Assembly (NCBI GenBank): GCA_028284385.1
Contig: JANQRT010000052.1
Span: forward strand, 1 to 64,000
Reading direction: 5' to 3'
Origin: Opitutaceae bacterium
Lineage (GTDB): Bacteria; Verrucomicrobiota; Verrucomicrobiia; Opitutales; Opitutaceae
Length of the DNA: 64,000 bases
Shown here: positions 44,730-53,828 of the stretch, one piece after another
Position numbering within the stretch: the first letter of the stretch is position 1
How the letters are laid out: each line of letters opens with the position of its first letter
Position numbers and translations under genes: made by a program
The notes under the pieces: model-generated
What the model was told of the DNA's origin: nothing
Database searches by the model: none
Seen by the model: only the letters and a program-made list of their open reading frames with translations

Positions 44730-45025
44730 AATATGAGTCAAGCAATTTAAGAATGTTTCGAACGCCCTTGAACTGAACGATCTTTATTGGAAAGAGGCTT
44801 AGTTGCTAAATCCTGACTTTGTTTTGAGCTGTCCTATTTCCCTCATAGGGCTAGCAAAGTCGCGATGCGCGGCGGGTGCCTAGCAATCGAAAAGGTCTAC
44901 CATTCCCATTACGAGCGCGACCATGCCAAATGAAACAACATCGAATCGAACACTTCGAACTTCGGAGGAAACGGTTCGCGTAAATGAACTACGCTATTCT
45001 CGCTATTTTGCGAAAATAGGCAGCG
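44730..45025. other. Intergenic region between PadR 3 and TonB receptor 2
   Basis: About 300 bp. It holds the promoter side of PadR 3, the permease relic (44791-44950) and the promoter of the receptor gene. No RNA gene was seen. Confidence 0.5.
44791..44950 (-). pseudogene. Relic of an ADOP permease 3' end plus its downstream flank
   Basis: About 160 bp that align, with substitutions and one deletion of roughly 15 bp, to 51085-51240, the last codons and downstream flank of ADOP 4. On the minus strand the coding part reads RIATLLAL-stop-GK-stop, against RIAPSLALRGE-stop in the intact gene, so it carries an in-frame stop. The shared flank TTTGTTTTGA shows it came from the same cassette type, not just from any permease. 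Confidence 0.75.
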
Positions 45026-47434
45026 ATGAAGTCAAGTGTGATTGTGTTCGTTTCTCTGGGCGTGGTTACCGCCCATTACGCCCAAGTGCCTGATGACCAA
45101 AATCCTATTATAAGCGAGACGATTTCGGAAGGCGAAGCCATCATAAGCGAAAAGGATGCGGTGGATTTGGTTGAGGATTCGTCTGTCGGCGAGGCAATAC
45201 AGCGTCGGCCGGATCTAGACTTTTCAAATGTGACAATAGATGGAGAGGGCTCAAATGTTTCCCTCGATAGCATTTCGGCGGATTCTGTGGAGTCAGTCGA
45301 AGTTATGAAGGCTGTCACTCCGGACCTTGATGCCGACTCGCGTGGCGGCTCCGTCATTCTGAAGTATAAACCGGCCTATCAACAGGAAGCTGTCATTCGC
45401 AAGGGAAGCTTGGAGTGGACTCATGATTCTCTGTATGGAATTAATGGGTACGATGCCAGTTTTTCCATTGGGGGACGTATTGGTGAAAGTGACAGTCTCG
45501 GGGGACGTCTCTCTTTCAGAGTGACGGATAGTATTACAGCTCAGGAGACTGCGCAATTTGATTGGAAATCAGTGGAGAACGATGGCGAAAGCCAATTCGT
45601 TTTGGACGACTTTAGCCTGCACGTTCTACAATGGAATCCGATTTCCAAGGAAATTGGGGCGGCCCTCGATTACAAATTGAGTGAGTATTGGTCATTGTTT
45701 TGGAGGGGCAACTACACAAGGAAAGATAGTCACGGAACGAGACCTAGGTCTGAATATGTTTTTGGCGAAGGCGAATATCTTGACGCCGGAGAAGGAGGCG
45801 CTGCTGTCGACGGGGCGCTTTTGCGTCGTGGAATAATCTCTTGGGATTCTTCCACAGACGAGATTGAAGCAGTTTTGGGTGGAGCTTATGAAAACGGAAA
45901 ATCGGAGATCGATTTCAAGTTGACCTACAAAGACGAAGTCTTTGAGGAGCCTAGGACGTTTCTCGTGGACTTTACTCAAAGGGAAGTCGACCTGAACTAC
46001 CAATTCAACGGTCCTCTCGAGATGGTGGTTGAACCTAGGGGCGATCACGAATTTTCGAATCCTGTCCTGTACGAATTCGAAGATCTCAATTTTCAGACTT
46101 GGGATTTTCTAGAGAGCGACTTGATTGGAGCAGTCGACTGGAAGCTAACTGCTCCATTCGGACAGGAGGGAGCCTTCTTCAAAGCGGGCGCCAAGAGCCG
46201 GGCAAGAGAAAGGGAGCTTGTCTCGAGGGGAAGTATATATGATCGCTATGACAGTTCTTTCGTCTTGCAGGACTTTCTCTCCGATCTGGCGTTTGATCGG
46301 CATTCCGATGGTCGATACATTCTGGATACGATCCCCGATAGCATTGGAGCGCGATCATTTGCGGAGGAAAATATCGAGAACTTCGACCTCAATTTACGCA
46401 GGACGCGTGAACGATCTGATCCGTATTCATACTTCGCTGATGAAGACGTGTATTCCTATTATGCAATGTATAGCTGGGAGCGGAAAAACTGGCGGGCGAT
46501 TTTTGGATGGCGACATGAGGAAACCAAAGTGTCTTTTATTGGAAATGAGGTGATCCTGGGAGAAGACGAGTTGGGGGAAACTATATATATAGCGACTAAT
46601 CCAACGATTGGAAAATCAAGCTATGGCAATGACTTTCCCAATGCCCATTTTCGCTATCGATTTAACGACAGGCTTTCCCTAATCGGATCGTATAGTGAAA
46701 CAATCGAGCGGCCAAGATACGGCTCGGTGGTCCCTTTCCGGCGAGTCAATTTGGAATTGCGAGAAATAAACGAAGGCAATCCCGATCTGAAGCCGACCCT
46801 GTACGCGAATTGGGATCTGTCCTTCGATTATAGTCTTTCAGATCAAGCGTTACTATCGGTCGAGCTTTTCGACAGGGATGTCGAAGACTTTCTTTTCAAT
46901 CGCACGAGTAAAGTTGTTGGCGGTATCTACGATGGGTTTGAATCAACTCGTCCGGAAAACAGTTCCAGCGCTGGTTTGAGGGGCGTATCAGCAACTTGGA
47001 AGCAGCCGTTGATTTTTTTTGGGATTCCTGAAGGTTTTTCTTTCAACGCCAAGCTTACGGAGCAAAGCACCGAGATAAGATACCCTGCCAGACCGGATGA
47101 ATTACTACCATTGACTGAGTGGCCTGACCGAGAAGTGAACCTGACTCTAAACTACGAGTCGGATCGCTTTTTTGCCCAGCTCAAATACGAGTATGAGGAT
47201 CAAGTAATCCTAAGTGTGGCCGAGGATGCTAGCGAAGATCGTTTCCGTCACCCTTTCACCCATTTGGGCTTGGATATCAATTACAGGATTCGAGACAAGG
47301 TACGTTTGTTCCTAAAGCTGGATAATATCAAGAGTGAATCGGACAACAATAGTTTCGAGGCGGAGGAAAGCCGGCCTATCAGGCATAGAACGGTGGGTTG
47401 GAGCGGAGGAGTGGGTGTTAGATTCGAGTTGTAG
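45026..47434 (+). CDS. TonB-dependent receptor with shortened plug domain
   Basis: An 802-residue outer-membrane receptor resembling the TIGR01782 group. A signal peptide (to about 19, HYAQ) is followed by SSVGEAIQRRPDLDF and, soon after, VESVEVMKAVTPDLDADSRGGSVILK, which are the normal plug landmarks. The part that usually separates them (loops with GLGPxxNRVxING and neighbouring strands) is much reduced, to about 20 residues. A long barrel domain follows with many short beta strands, ending GVGVRFEL. It heads a same-strand group with the cytochrome-rhodanese, sugar dehydrogenase and tautomerase genes. Confidence 0.85.
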   Translation: MKSSVIVFVSLGVVTAHYAQVPDDQNPIISETISEGEAIISEKDAVDLVEDSSVGEAIQRRPDLDFSNVTIDGEGSNVSLDSISADSVESVEVMKAVTPDLDADSRGGSVILKYKPAYQQEAVIRKGSLEWTHDSLYGINGYDASFSIGGRIGESDSLGGRLSFRVTDSITAQETAQFDWKSVENDGESQFVLDDFSLHVLQWNPISKEIGAALDYKLSEYWSLFWRGNYTRKDSHGTRPRSEYVFGEGEYLDAGEGGAAVDGALLRRGIISWDSSTDEIEAVLGGAYENGKSEIDFKLTYKDEVFEEPRTFLVDFTQREVDLNYQFNGPLEMVVEPRGDHEFSNPVLYEFEDLNFQTWDFLESDLIGAVDWKLTAPFGQEGAFFKAGAKSRARERELVSRGSIYDRYDSSFVLQDFLSDLAFDRHSDGRYILDTIPDSIGARSFAEENIENFDLNLRRTRERSDPYSYFADEDVYSYYAMYSWERKNWRAIFGWRHEETKVSFIGNEVILGEDELGETIYIATNPTIGKSSYGNDFPNAHFRYRFNDRLSLIGSYSETIERPRYGSVVPFRRVNLELREINEGNPDLKPTLYANWDLSFDYSLSDQALLSVELFDRDVEDFLFNRTSKVVGGIYDGFESTRPENSSSAGLRGVSATWKQPLIFFGIPEGFSFNAKLTEQSTEIRYPARPDELLPLTEWPDREVNLTLNYESDRFFAQLKYEYEDQVILSVAEDASEDRFRHPFTHLGLDINYRIRDKVRLFLKLDNIKSESDNNSFEAEESRPIRHRTVGWSGGVGVRFEL

Positions 47435-47482
47435 CAAAGCAGTCTGAGAGTTTGCCCTATAAATTGGAATATAAAATTTCGG

Positions 47483-48589
47483 ATGACTGGAAGGACCTGT
47501 ATTTGGATTGTAAGGACTGCCGTGTCAAAAACGCTGTTTCTGCTTACCGCCATCTTTGCGATCGAAGAAATTGAAGTAGTTCGAGCCGATGAGCCGATGG
47601 CCGTCGCAGCTTTGAACTACCAACAGTACTGCGCCTTGTGCCACGGTGGCGAACGGCAGGGTCACGTTAACGATCACGCTCCGTCTCTCCGGTCGAAATC
47701 GTTGATGACGTCAGGAGAGCGAGAGATGTTCAAAGCAACCGCTTACGGTAGATTCGGCACTCCAATGGCTGGTTTTCTTGATGAGCTGGGAGGGCCAATG
47801 AATGCGGATGAGATTCGCAATCTCGTGCGTTGGTTGAGGAGTCAAGTAGAGGTGGATTCGTTCGAGTTCAGCTACGATGCTGTTGCGGGCAACATCGAAA
47901 TCGGGGAGGAGGTTTATGCCCAACACTGTGCCTCATGTCATGGAGCGAACGGAGAGGGCGGTACAGGTACGGCGCTTGGCAATCAGGCGATGCTGTCGCT
48001 CACGACGGACAAGTTTCTGCGGCATGCTATTGAGCATGGACGCGATGGTACCGCCATGCTTGCGTTTGGGGAAATACTGTCATCCGAAGAGATCAATGGC
48101 GTCACTGCGTTCTTGCGTAGTCGAGCGTCGGGATGGGCTATTGAAAAACCCGTTTTCCGAGTGCCCCCAACTGCTGGAGACTACGTGATAAATCCAGATT
48201 CCCTCGCGGCTGAGTTTGAGCTGACGGACGGTCTTTATGTATCCTCTGCCCAACTACTCAAGGCGCTCGAGGAGAAGAGGAGAGTGATTCTGCTTGATAC
48301 ACGGGCGCTTTCGCGTTGGCAGCTTATGCATATTGAGGGTTCTGTGCCTGTTCCCTACTATAATCAGGAAGTGGAGACACTGGCGAAAGACTTGCCGAAT
48401 GATGGAACGATGATTGTGACTTATTGCGAGTGTCCGAGAGCGGCGGCCGAATCTATGAATAAGAAGATTCGAGAGCTCGGTTTCAGCAATACCGCAGTGC
48501 TGTGGGAAGGCGTTGGTGGATGGGTCTCTTTGGGCTATCCGGTTTCCAGGGGCGAAACCACTCGGATTGATGTGAAGAATATACAGTGA
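47483..48589 (+). CDS. Di-haem cytochrome c fused to a rhodanese domain
   Basis: A 368-residue exported fusion protein. A signal peptide (to about residue 36) precedes two class I cytochrome c domains: haem sites C50-C53-H54 (CALCH) and C149-C152-H153 (CASCH), with axial Met candidates M95 and M192. A rhodanese-like domain follows (about 250-360): RVILLDTRALSRWQLMHIEGSVPVPY and the active-site loop YCECPRAAA with Cys315. The combination suggests periplasmic electron transfer coupled to a sulfur-transfer or thiol chemistry, which is inference. It lies 48 bp after the receptor gene. An internal GTG near 47521 is an alternative start. Confidence 0.88.
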   Translation: MTGRTCIWIVRTAVSKTLFLLTAIFAIEEIEVVRADEPMAVAALNYQQYCALCHGGERQGHVNDHAPSLRSKSLMTSGEREMFKATAYGRFGTPMAGFLDELGGPMNADEIRNLVRWLRSQVEVDSFEFSYDAVAGNIEIGEEVYAQHCASCHGANGEGGTGTALGNQAMLSLTTDKFLRHAIEHGRDGTAMLAFGEILSSEEINGVTAFLRSRASGWAIEKPVFRVPPTAGDYVINPDSLAAEFELTDGLYVSSAQLLKALEEKRRVILLDTRALSRWQLMHIEGSVPVPYYNQEVETLAKDLPNDGTMIVTYCECPRAAAESMNKKIRELGFSNTAVLWEGVGGWVSLGYPVSRGETTRIDVKNIQ

Positions 48590-48963
48590 TAAGAAGCTTC
48601 TGAACTTTAGAGGAACTGTATTCGATCCACCCTACCGGATACTCGGTTCATCATATTGAAATTATTCGTTCAGACTGAATTGAGCGAGTTCACCAAAAAT
48701 ATGTCTACCAATTATCCCGTTACAAAGTTTTCATGTCTTTGAGAGTGGCCAGCAATCAGGGTTTGGAAAAGGCTCTATGGAAACGGTACGGGAACATGTC
48801 CTTATTCCTCCTTCCCGCAGGGCCATGTTCGGAGGATTGAAGACAGGTCTCCCTGCCTTAAGTTAGCAAAATTTTGGATACGGCCGGTCCGTTACCTTTG
48901 TCAGTACGGTGTCTAAAAATCGACCTTTCTGATCGCATTTGCTGCCATATCTTTGTCGTTTGA
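48590..48963. other. Intergenic region, possible permease relic
   Basis: A 374-bp gap without a supported gene. On the minus strand a short stretch around 48815-48845 reads NPPNMALREGG, reminiscent of ADOP C-termini, but too short to call. No RNA or palindrome of note. Confidence 0.35.
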
Positions 48964-50658
48964 ATGGAGTTAAGTACGATTTGGTCCTTTCTAAAGAAGC
49001 TCTTGATTCCTGTCGGGAAACGGAACTATACCAAAGCTATGATCGCTAGTCGTCTTTCCAGATGTCGAACAAGGTTTGCCAGGTTTGGGCTGGTTTCGAA
49101 TGCTTTTAGGCTTCTTCTGGCGTCTCCGCTTTTCGCGTTTTCGATCGGTTCCGCAGCGGCTAGCATTTCAAGCTCAAGTCTTATTGAATCCGAGGATCAT
49201 GTTTTCGATTCCCTTGACTATCAGTTCCGTATCGAAACTTTGGTGAAAGACCTGGAACATCCTTGGTCGGTCTCGTTCTTGCCAGATGGCAGGATTCTAT
49301 TGAGCGATAAGAATGGCTATCTCTCTGTCTATGATCAAGCAGGGGAGTTATTGGGTATGGTGAAGGAGGGGTTCCCCGAGATTTTAAAGGGTGCAGGGCC
49401 TGGTCTTTTTGATGTCGAGCCGCATCCCGATTTCGCTTCGAACCGCTTTCTTTATTTCATTTACTCGAAGCCTGTGCCGATGGAGGACGGCGAAGTAGGT
49501 GGCTTTACGGCTTTGGCAAGGGCTCGGTTGAAGGGAAACGATCGATTGATGGGTTTAGAGAATCTTTGGTTTTCGGATACTCATGCTTCTATTGATCCGC
49601 GGCAATATGGCTCTAGAATTGTATTCAAGGATGGATACGTTTATTTCTCTGTTGGAGATCGGGCGGATCAAGACATGGTACAGCGAATCGACATGCCTCA
49701 TGGCAAGATCATGCGATTGCATGACGATGGTTCGATACCGGCAGACAATCCGTTCGTAGGCGTAGAAGGCGCGATTCAAGCCGCCTGGTCGCTAGGCCAT
49801 CGAAATCCCCAAGGCTTGGATTTCCATCCTGGTTCTGGCCAATTGTTCAGCTCTGAGCATGGTCCGAGAGGCGGCGACGAGCTGAATATCATCGAACGTG
49901 GCGCCAACTATGGTTGGCCGGTGGCAAGCTACGGCTTCAATTACAATCTCACATCCGTTGCCGCAGTAGAGGAACGAGCTGGATTTAGCAGTCCCGTCGT
50001 TTTTTGGAATCCTTCGCTTGCGATTTGCGGTATCGATTTTTACGAGGGAAACCATTTCCCTAAGTGGAAGGGAGATCTTTTTGTGGCCACTTTGGCTGCC
50101 GAGGAATTGCGGCGCCTGACCGTTGTGAACGGCCGTGTTCTTCATCAGGAGACGCTGTTCAAATGGCAGGGTAGGGTCAGGGATGTTCTCTCGGGCCCTG
50201 ATGGAGCCTTGTATGTTGTATTCAATAATCCTGGTCGCTTAACTAAGCTGGTCAACGTGCGTGACAACGTAGCCCACTACGATCAATTGGAGAAAGAAGG
50301 TGTCTTTTTGGAATACGGGAATTCGATGATCATGGCTAATCGGCAAAAGTACGAGTTGATTCGGCAGCGCGAATTGCAGAGAGGCAATGAAATCTCAATT
50401 GAGAATGATGTTGAGGCTCTGGTTGCCATTCATTGCCAGAACTGCCATGGTTCGGGACTTAAAGGCGTGGTTGGTCCAAGTCTGATTGATGGTGAATGGC
50501 AGAAAGTTAAGTCGGATCAGGATATCGCACGAGTCATTGAAAAAGGAATACCAGGAACGAGCATGCCTCCAATGGGAAGCTTTCTGGCAGAAGAGCAGAT
50601 CAAAGCGATCGTGGAATACATTAGAAAACAGGAGAGAGAATATCTCAGCGCCCTTTAG
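48964..50658 (+). CDS. PQQ-type aldose/sugar dehydrogenase fused to cytochrome c
   Basis: A 564-residue exported protein. After a long N-terminus with a signal-like stretch ending SIGSAAA (about residue 65), residues about 90-440 form a six-bladed propeller of the soluble aldose sugar dehydrogenase group (HPWSVSFLPDGRILLSDKNG, GPGLFDVEPHPDF, FSSEHGPRGGDELNIIERGANYGWP). The EHGPRGGDE block marks the PQQ and calcium site. A C-terminal cytochrome c domain carries CQNCH (about 491-495) with a candidate distal Met in PGTSMPPMG. Electrons would pass from the sugar to the haem. An ATG at 49039 is an alternative start. The TAG overlaps the next frame. Confidence 0.9.
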   Translation: MELSTIWSFLKKLLIPVGKRNYTKAMIASRLSRCRTRFARFGLVSNAFRLLLASPLFAFSIGSAAASISSSSLIESEDHVFDSLDYQFRIETLVKDLEHPWSVSFLPDGRILLSDKNGYLSVYDQAGELLGMVKEGFPEILKGAGPGLFDVEPHPDFASNRFLYFIYSKPVPMEDGEVGGFTALARARLKGNDRLMGLENLWFSDTHASIDPRQYGSRIVFKDGYVYFSVGDRADQDMVQRIDMPHGKIMRLHDDGSIPADNPFVGVEGAIQAAWSLGHRNPQGLDFHPGSGQLFSSEHGPRGGDELNIIERGANYGWPVASYGFNYNLTSVAAVEERAGFSSPVVFWNPSLAICGIDFYEGNHFPKWKGDLFVATLAAEELRRLTVVNGRVLHQETLFKWQGRVRDVLSGPDGALYVVFNNPGRLTKLVNVRDNVAHYDQLEKEGVFLEYGNSMIMANRQKYELIRQRELQRGNEISIENDVEALVAIHCQNCHGSGLKGVVGPSLIDGEWQKVKSDQDIARVIEKGIPGTSMPPMGSFLAEEQIKAIVEYIRKQEREYLSAL

Positions 50659-50663
50659 TGACC

Positions 50664-51035
50664 ATGCCCATCTTGGAAATAGAGATCTTGAAACGAAGCC
50701 CGGAGGATAGTTTGAGCAAAGCGACTGTCCAGGAATTGGCGGATGCGGCTGGTAGGATTTTGGATACATCGGTCGGACGTACCTGGGTCAAGGTTCGTGA
50801 TCTACCAATTTCTCAATACGCGGAGAACGATTGTCAGCTGGAAGAGAGTGTTCGTCCCGTAATGGTCACCATTCTAAAGGCCAAGCTTCCAAGCCGCGAA
50901 GCGCTTAAGCGGGAAGTTGCCGATTTGACGCGAGCCTTTGCTGAGATTCTCGACCGACCCTCGAAGAACGTGCATATTAAATACGAGCCCGAGGGCTCTG
51001 GTCGGATCGCCTTTGGCGGCAATTTGGTTGAGTAG
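50664..51035 (+). CDS. Tautomerase (MIF/4-OT superfamily)-like protein
   Basis: A 123-residue protein from the ATG at 50664, giving the N-terminal MPILEIEI in which proline follows the initiator Met; this proline would be the catalytic base of the superfamily. The C-terminal strand has HIKYEPEGSGRIAFGGNLVE. The frame continues upstream to a GTG at 50658 that overlaps the dehydrogenase stop codon, but this would place two residues before the proline. It ends the receptor-cytochrome-dehydrogenase group. Substrate is unknown. Confidence 0.72.
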   Translation: MPILEIEILKRSPEDSLSKATVQELADAAGRILDTSVGRTWVKVRDLPISQYAENDCQLEESVRPVMVTILKAKLPSREALKREVADLTRAFAEILDRPSKNVHIKYEPEGSGRIAFGGNLVE

Positions 51036-51103
51036 TCGGCGTTTAGCACGCTCTGTGCTCATCGTTCCCGGTCTTGACACGAGAGGAGCTCTGTTGGCCT
51101 AAT
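51029..51103. repeat. 75-bp direct repeat, copy A
   Basis: Matches copy B at 54367-54441 at about 71 of 75 positions, including an almost unbroken 63-bp core (one mismatch) beginning GTTTAGCACG. It starts at the end of the tautomerase gene and ends 22 bp before the stop of ADOP 4, so the two copies exactly bracket the PadR/ADOP cassette. Confidence 0.9.
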
Positions 51104-51125
51104 CCCAGCTTTGTTTTGAACTATC

Positions 51126-53741
51126 CTATTCCCCTCTTAAGGCTAGCGAAGGCGCGATGCGCGTCGCCCGGTAGGCTGGAGCCCAGCAAGCGAAAAGTCC
51201 TACCATTCCCAATACGAACGCGACCATTACAAATGAGACGGCATCGAACTCCGATACGTCGTAGAGCATTTTGCTGAGGAATCGCGACAGGCCTAGCGAA
51301 GCTAAAAGTCCAATGAATAGACCAATGCCAGCTAGTCTCAAGCCACTAGAAAGAATCAGGTTTCGGACTGTTTGAGGCAATGCTCCGATGGCCATGCGTA
51401 TCCCGATTTCCTGGGTTCTTTGTCTTACGGTGTAACTAAGAACTCCATACAGTCCAACGGCGGCTAAAGTGAGGGCCAGAGCCGATAGGATGGCCAGCAA
51501 TTGCATGAGAAGCCGCTCATTAGAGATGGTTCTTTCGAAGAGGGAATCGTATGGTTGTAGTCGCTGTATTGGAAGATTGGGGTCAATATTACTCATGGTT
51601 TTTCGAATAGCCTTGGCAAGCGTCATAGGTTCCACGTTTGTTTCCATGATGAAGGATACGAAGCGAGGCGATTCTTGCGTAATGGGCACATAGATTTGCT
51701 TGTGGGCTTCTCTAGTCAGCCCGTACTGAGAAACGTGTTCGACAACGCCTATGATTGTCTTCCAGTCGTTTGGGTCCGAGGGAGGCCCTCCGTCGATGTT
51801 AATACGCCTGCCTATAGGGTCAGTGTCTAGAAAAACTTGTCGGGCGAACTTGCTGTCGATTACTGCCACGGGTTGACTTTCTCGAGTATCGAATTCTGTG
51901 AAAAATCGTCCTGCCCTAAGCTTCAAGCCGACTGCTGTGGCAAAATCGTTATTAGCCCAGAATCGCGAAACCGTCACGATTTCGCCTGTCTTTGGCATAG
52001 GTGTACCTTCAACATAATATGAACTAAAGGTGTCGCTACCCGAAAGAGGGAGTGGATTGATAATCCCTACCTCGCCAACGCCCGGGATGCTTTTCAGACT
52101 TTGCTTGGCCTGCTCCGTAATCTGGATACGCTTAAGCGCTTCGTTGTACTCGGAGCTATAGAGACTCCACGAAAACATTATTCGTTGATCATATTCTAGC
52201 CCTGGATCCGATTGGTAAAGCTTAGCCGTGGTTCTTAGCATTAGTCCTGCTCCGACAAGTAAAGTCGCTGTAAGGGCGAATTCGGTCACAATCAAGGCTG
52301 ACTTCCACCTTCGTCCTTGCGACGACTCGCTTGTTCTCAATCCCGAGCTTAAGGCTTCTCGTTGCGAGATTTGCGTTGTTTGCCGGAAAGGCGCGAGTCC
52401 AAAAATAAAGCTGGTAATCACGCTCATAATCGTGAGGTAGAGAAGCGCTGATGTGTCGATTTGAACTTCGTTGATTCGTGGCAAAGCTGTACCGAAGATT
52501 TCCTTCAGCCAGCGCGTTGAAATGCCCGCGAGAAGGATGCCGATCGCTCCTCCTAAAACGCCAAGTGACAGACTCTCTACCGTGAGCTGTCCCAGTATCT
52601 GGGACTTGTTGGCTCCAAGAGCCGATCGAACGCCAAATTCCTCTCTCCGTCCTTGCGCTCTTACCAGCAGCATATTGGCCACGTTCACGCATGCGATGAG
52701 AAGCAGGAAGCTTGATGCCGCGAGCAAAGCGAATAGAGCTGGTTTGGAGTTGCTGAAGAGCTGATCCTCTAGCAATTTCATATATACTCCCCATCCTGTA
52801 TTTGAATCTGGATACTCGACTTCCAGTCGCGAGGCTATGCTTTGCATATCGACTCGAGCTTGATCTAGACTAACGTCTGGCTTTAACCTGGCGATGACAA
52901 CGAATCCGGGATGACTTCCACGGTTGGTGAATTGCCCTTCTCCGGTAAGTAGTCCTAGAGGAGTGAATACGTCTCGACTATCGATTGGATAGATTCCGGG
53001 GGCTACTCCGATCACGGTGAAAAGCTCTCCCGTGAGATTTATCGTTTCGCCGATAATCGTTTCTCTAGCGTTGAATCGGTTTCTCCACAGTTGCTCTCCG
53101 ATCACTGCCGTGGGCTTTGCGCTGGGCTGGTCGTCTTCAGGAGTAAACAAGCGACCGATGATGGGATCTGCTTGAAACGCTTCAAAATATTCGTGGGTGA
53201 CAGAATATCCACGCAAACGATGGGCTTCTCCCTGATCGATTAAATTGTAGCCCTGGCCTCGATACAGAGCGAAGGATGTAAAGCTGCTCTGCTGATCATG
53301 CCAGTCTCGGAAGTTCAGGTATGAGACCGAAAAATCGGTAAAACGCTCATGCCATTCTTTAATGAATACAATCTTCTGAGAGTCGGGGAAGGCGAGTGGT
53401 CTGAATAGTACGGAATTCGCCAGTGAATAAATAGCCGTGTTAGCTCCAATCCCCAAGGCGAGTGTCATTGCGGCGATGAGAGTGAATCCTTTATTCCTGA
53501 GCATCTGCTTCCCGGCCAATCGCAAGTGACGAACGAGATTTTCGAGGAATCGTGTATGCCATGCGTCGCGACATTCCTCTTTGTGGAACTCGAGATTGCC
53601 GAATTCCTTTAGGGCGGCTTTTCTAGCTTCCTCGGGAGGTACGCCTTGTGAGATCAGCTCTTCGATATGAGCCTCGAGATGGAAACGCATTTCCGTGTTC
53701 ATGCGTTTTTCAAAGCTGGTTGAATGTAACCGATTTTTCAT
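51126..53741 (-). CDS. ADOP-type orphan ABC permease (cassette 4)
   Basis: An 871-residue permease from the ATG at 53741, supported by GGAAGG upstream. The prefix domain (NTEMRFHLEAHIEELISQGVPPEEARKAALKEFGN, CRDAWH) is followed by one helix (about 85-110), a MacB-like core, three helices (LLIACVNVANMLLV and neighbours), the second core and a final three-helix module that ends VGLFACWAPAYRATRIAPSLALRGE. This C-terminus is the one matched by the relics at 41480 and 44791. It lies 87 bp downstream of its PadR gene. A longer frame begins at 53783. Confidence 0.9.
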   Translation of the reverse strand: MKNRLHSTSFEKRMNTEMRFHLEAHIEELISQGVPPEEARKAALKEFGNLEFHKEECRDAWHTRFLENLVRHLRLAGKQMLRNKGFTLIAAMTLALGIGANTAIYSLANSVLFRPLAFPDSQKIVFIKEWHERFTDFSVSYLNFRDWHDQQSSFTSFALYRGQGYNLIDQGEAHRLRGYSVTHEYFEAFQADPIIGRLFTPEDDQPSAKPTAVIGEQLWRNRFNARETIIGETINLTGELFTVIGVAPGIYPIDSRDVFTPLGLLTGEGQFTNRGSHPGFVVIARLKPDVSLDQARVDMQSIASRLEVEYPDSNTGWGVYMKLLEDQLFSNSKPALFALLAASSFLLLIACVNVANMLLVRAQGRREEFGVRSALGANKSQILGQLTVESLSLGVLGGAIGILLAGISTRWLKEIFGTALPRINEVQIDTSALLYLTIMSVITSFIFGLAPFRQTTQISQREALSSGLRTSESSQGRRWKSALIVTEFALTATLLVGAGLMLRTTAKLYQSDPGLEYDQRIMFSWSLYSSEYNEALKRIQITEQAKQSLKSIPGVGEVGIINPLPLSGSDTFSSYYVEGTPMPKTGEIVTVSRFWANNDFATAVGLKLRAGRFFTEFDTRESQPVAVIDSKFARQVFLDTDPIGRRINIDGGPPSDPNDWKTIIGVVEHVSQYGLTREAHKQIYVPITQESPRFVSFIMETNVEPMTLAKAIRKTMSNIDPNLPIQRLQPYDSLFERTISNERLLMQLLAILSALALTLAAVGLYGVLSYTVRQRTQEIGIRMAIGALPQTVRNLILSSGLRLAGIGLFIGLLASLGLSRFLSKMLYDVSEFDAVSFVMVAFVLGMVGLFACWAPAYRATRIAPSLALRGE

Positions 53742-53828
53742 GACAATTTCCTTCCCTTTGATTGAATCACGAATAGGATTCAATGGATGCGAATGTTTTA
53801 CACGCGCCCATATTTTAAATCCTACAGG

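Noticed and set aside
51074..51277. TTG-started ORF beginning MTREELCWPN inside the direct repeat
   Set aside because: It is antisense to the end of ADOP 4. The same opening appears in front of the acyltransferase only because of the repeat, and there is no ribosome site or family match.
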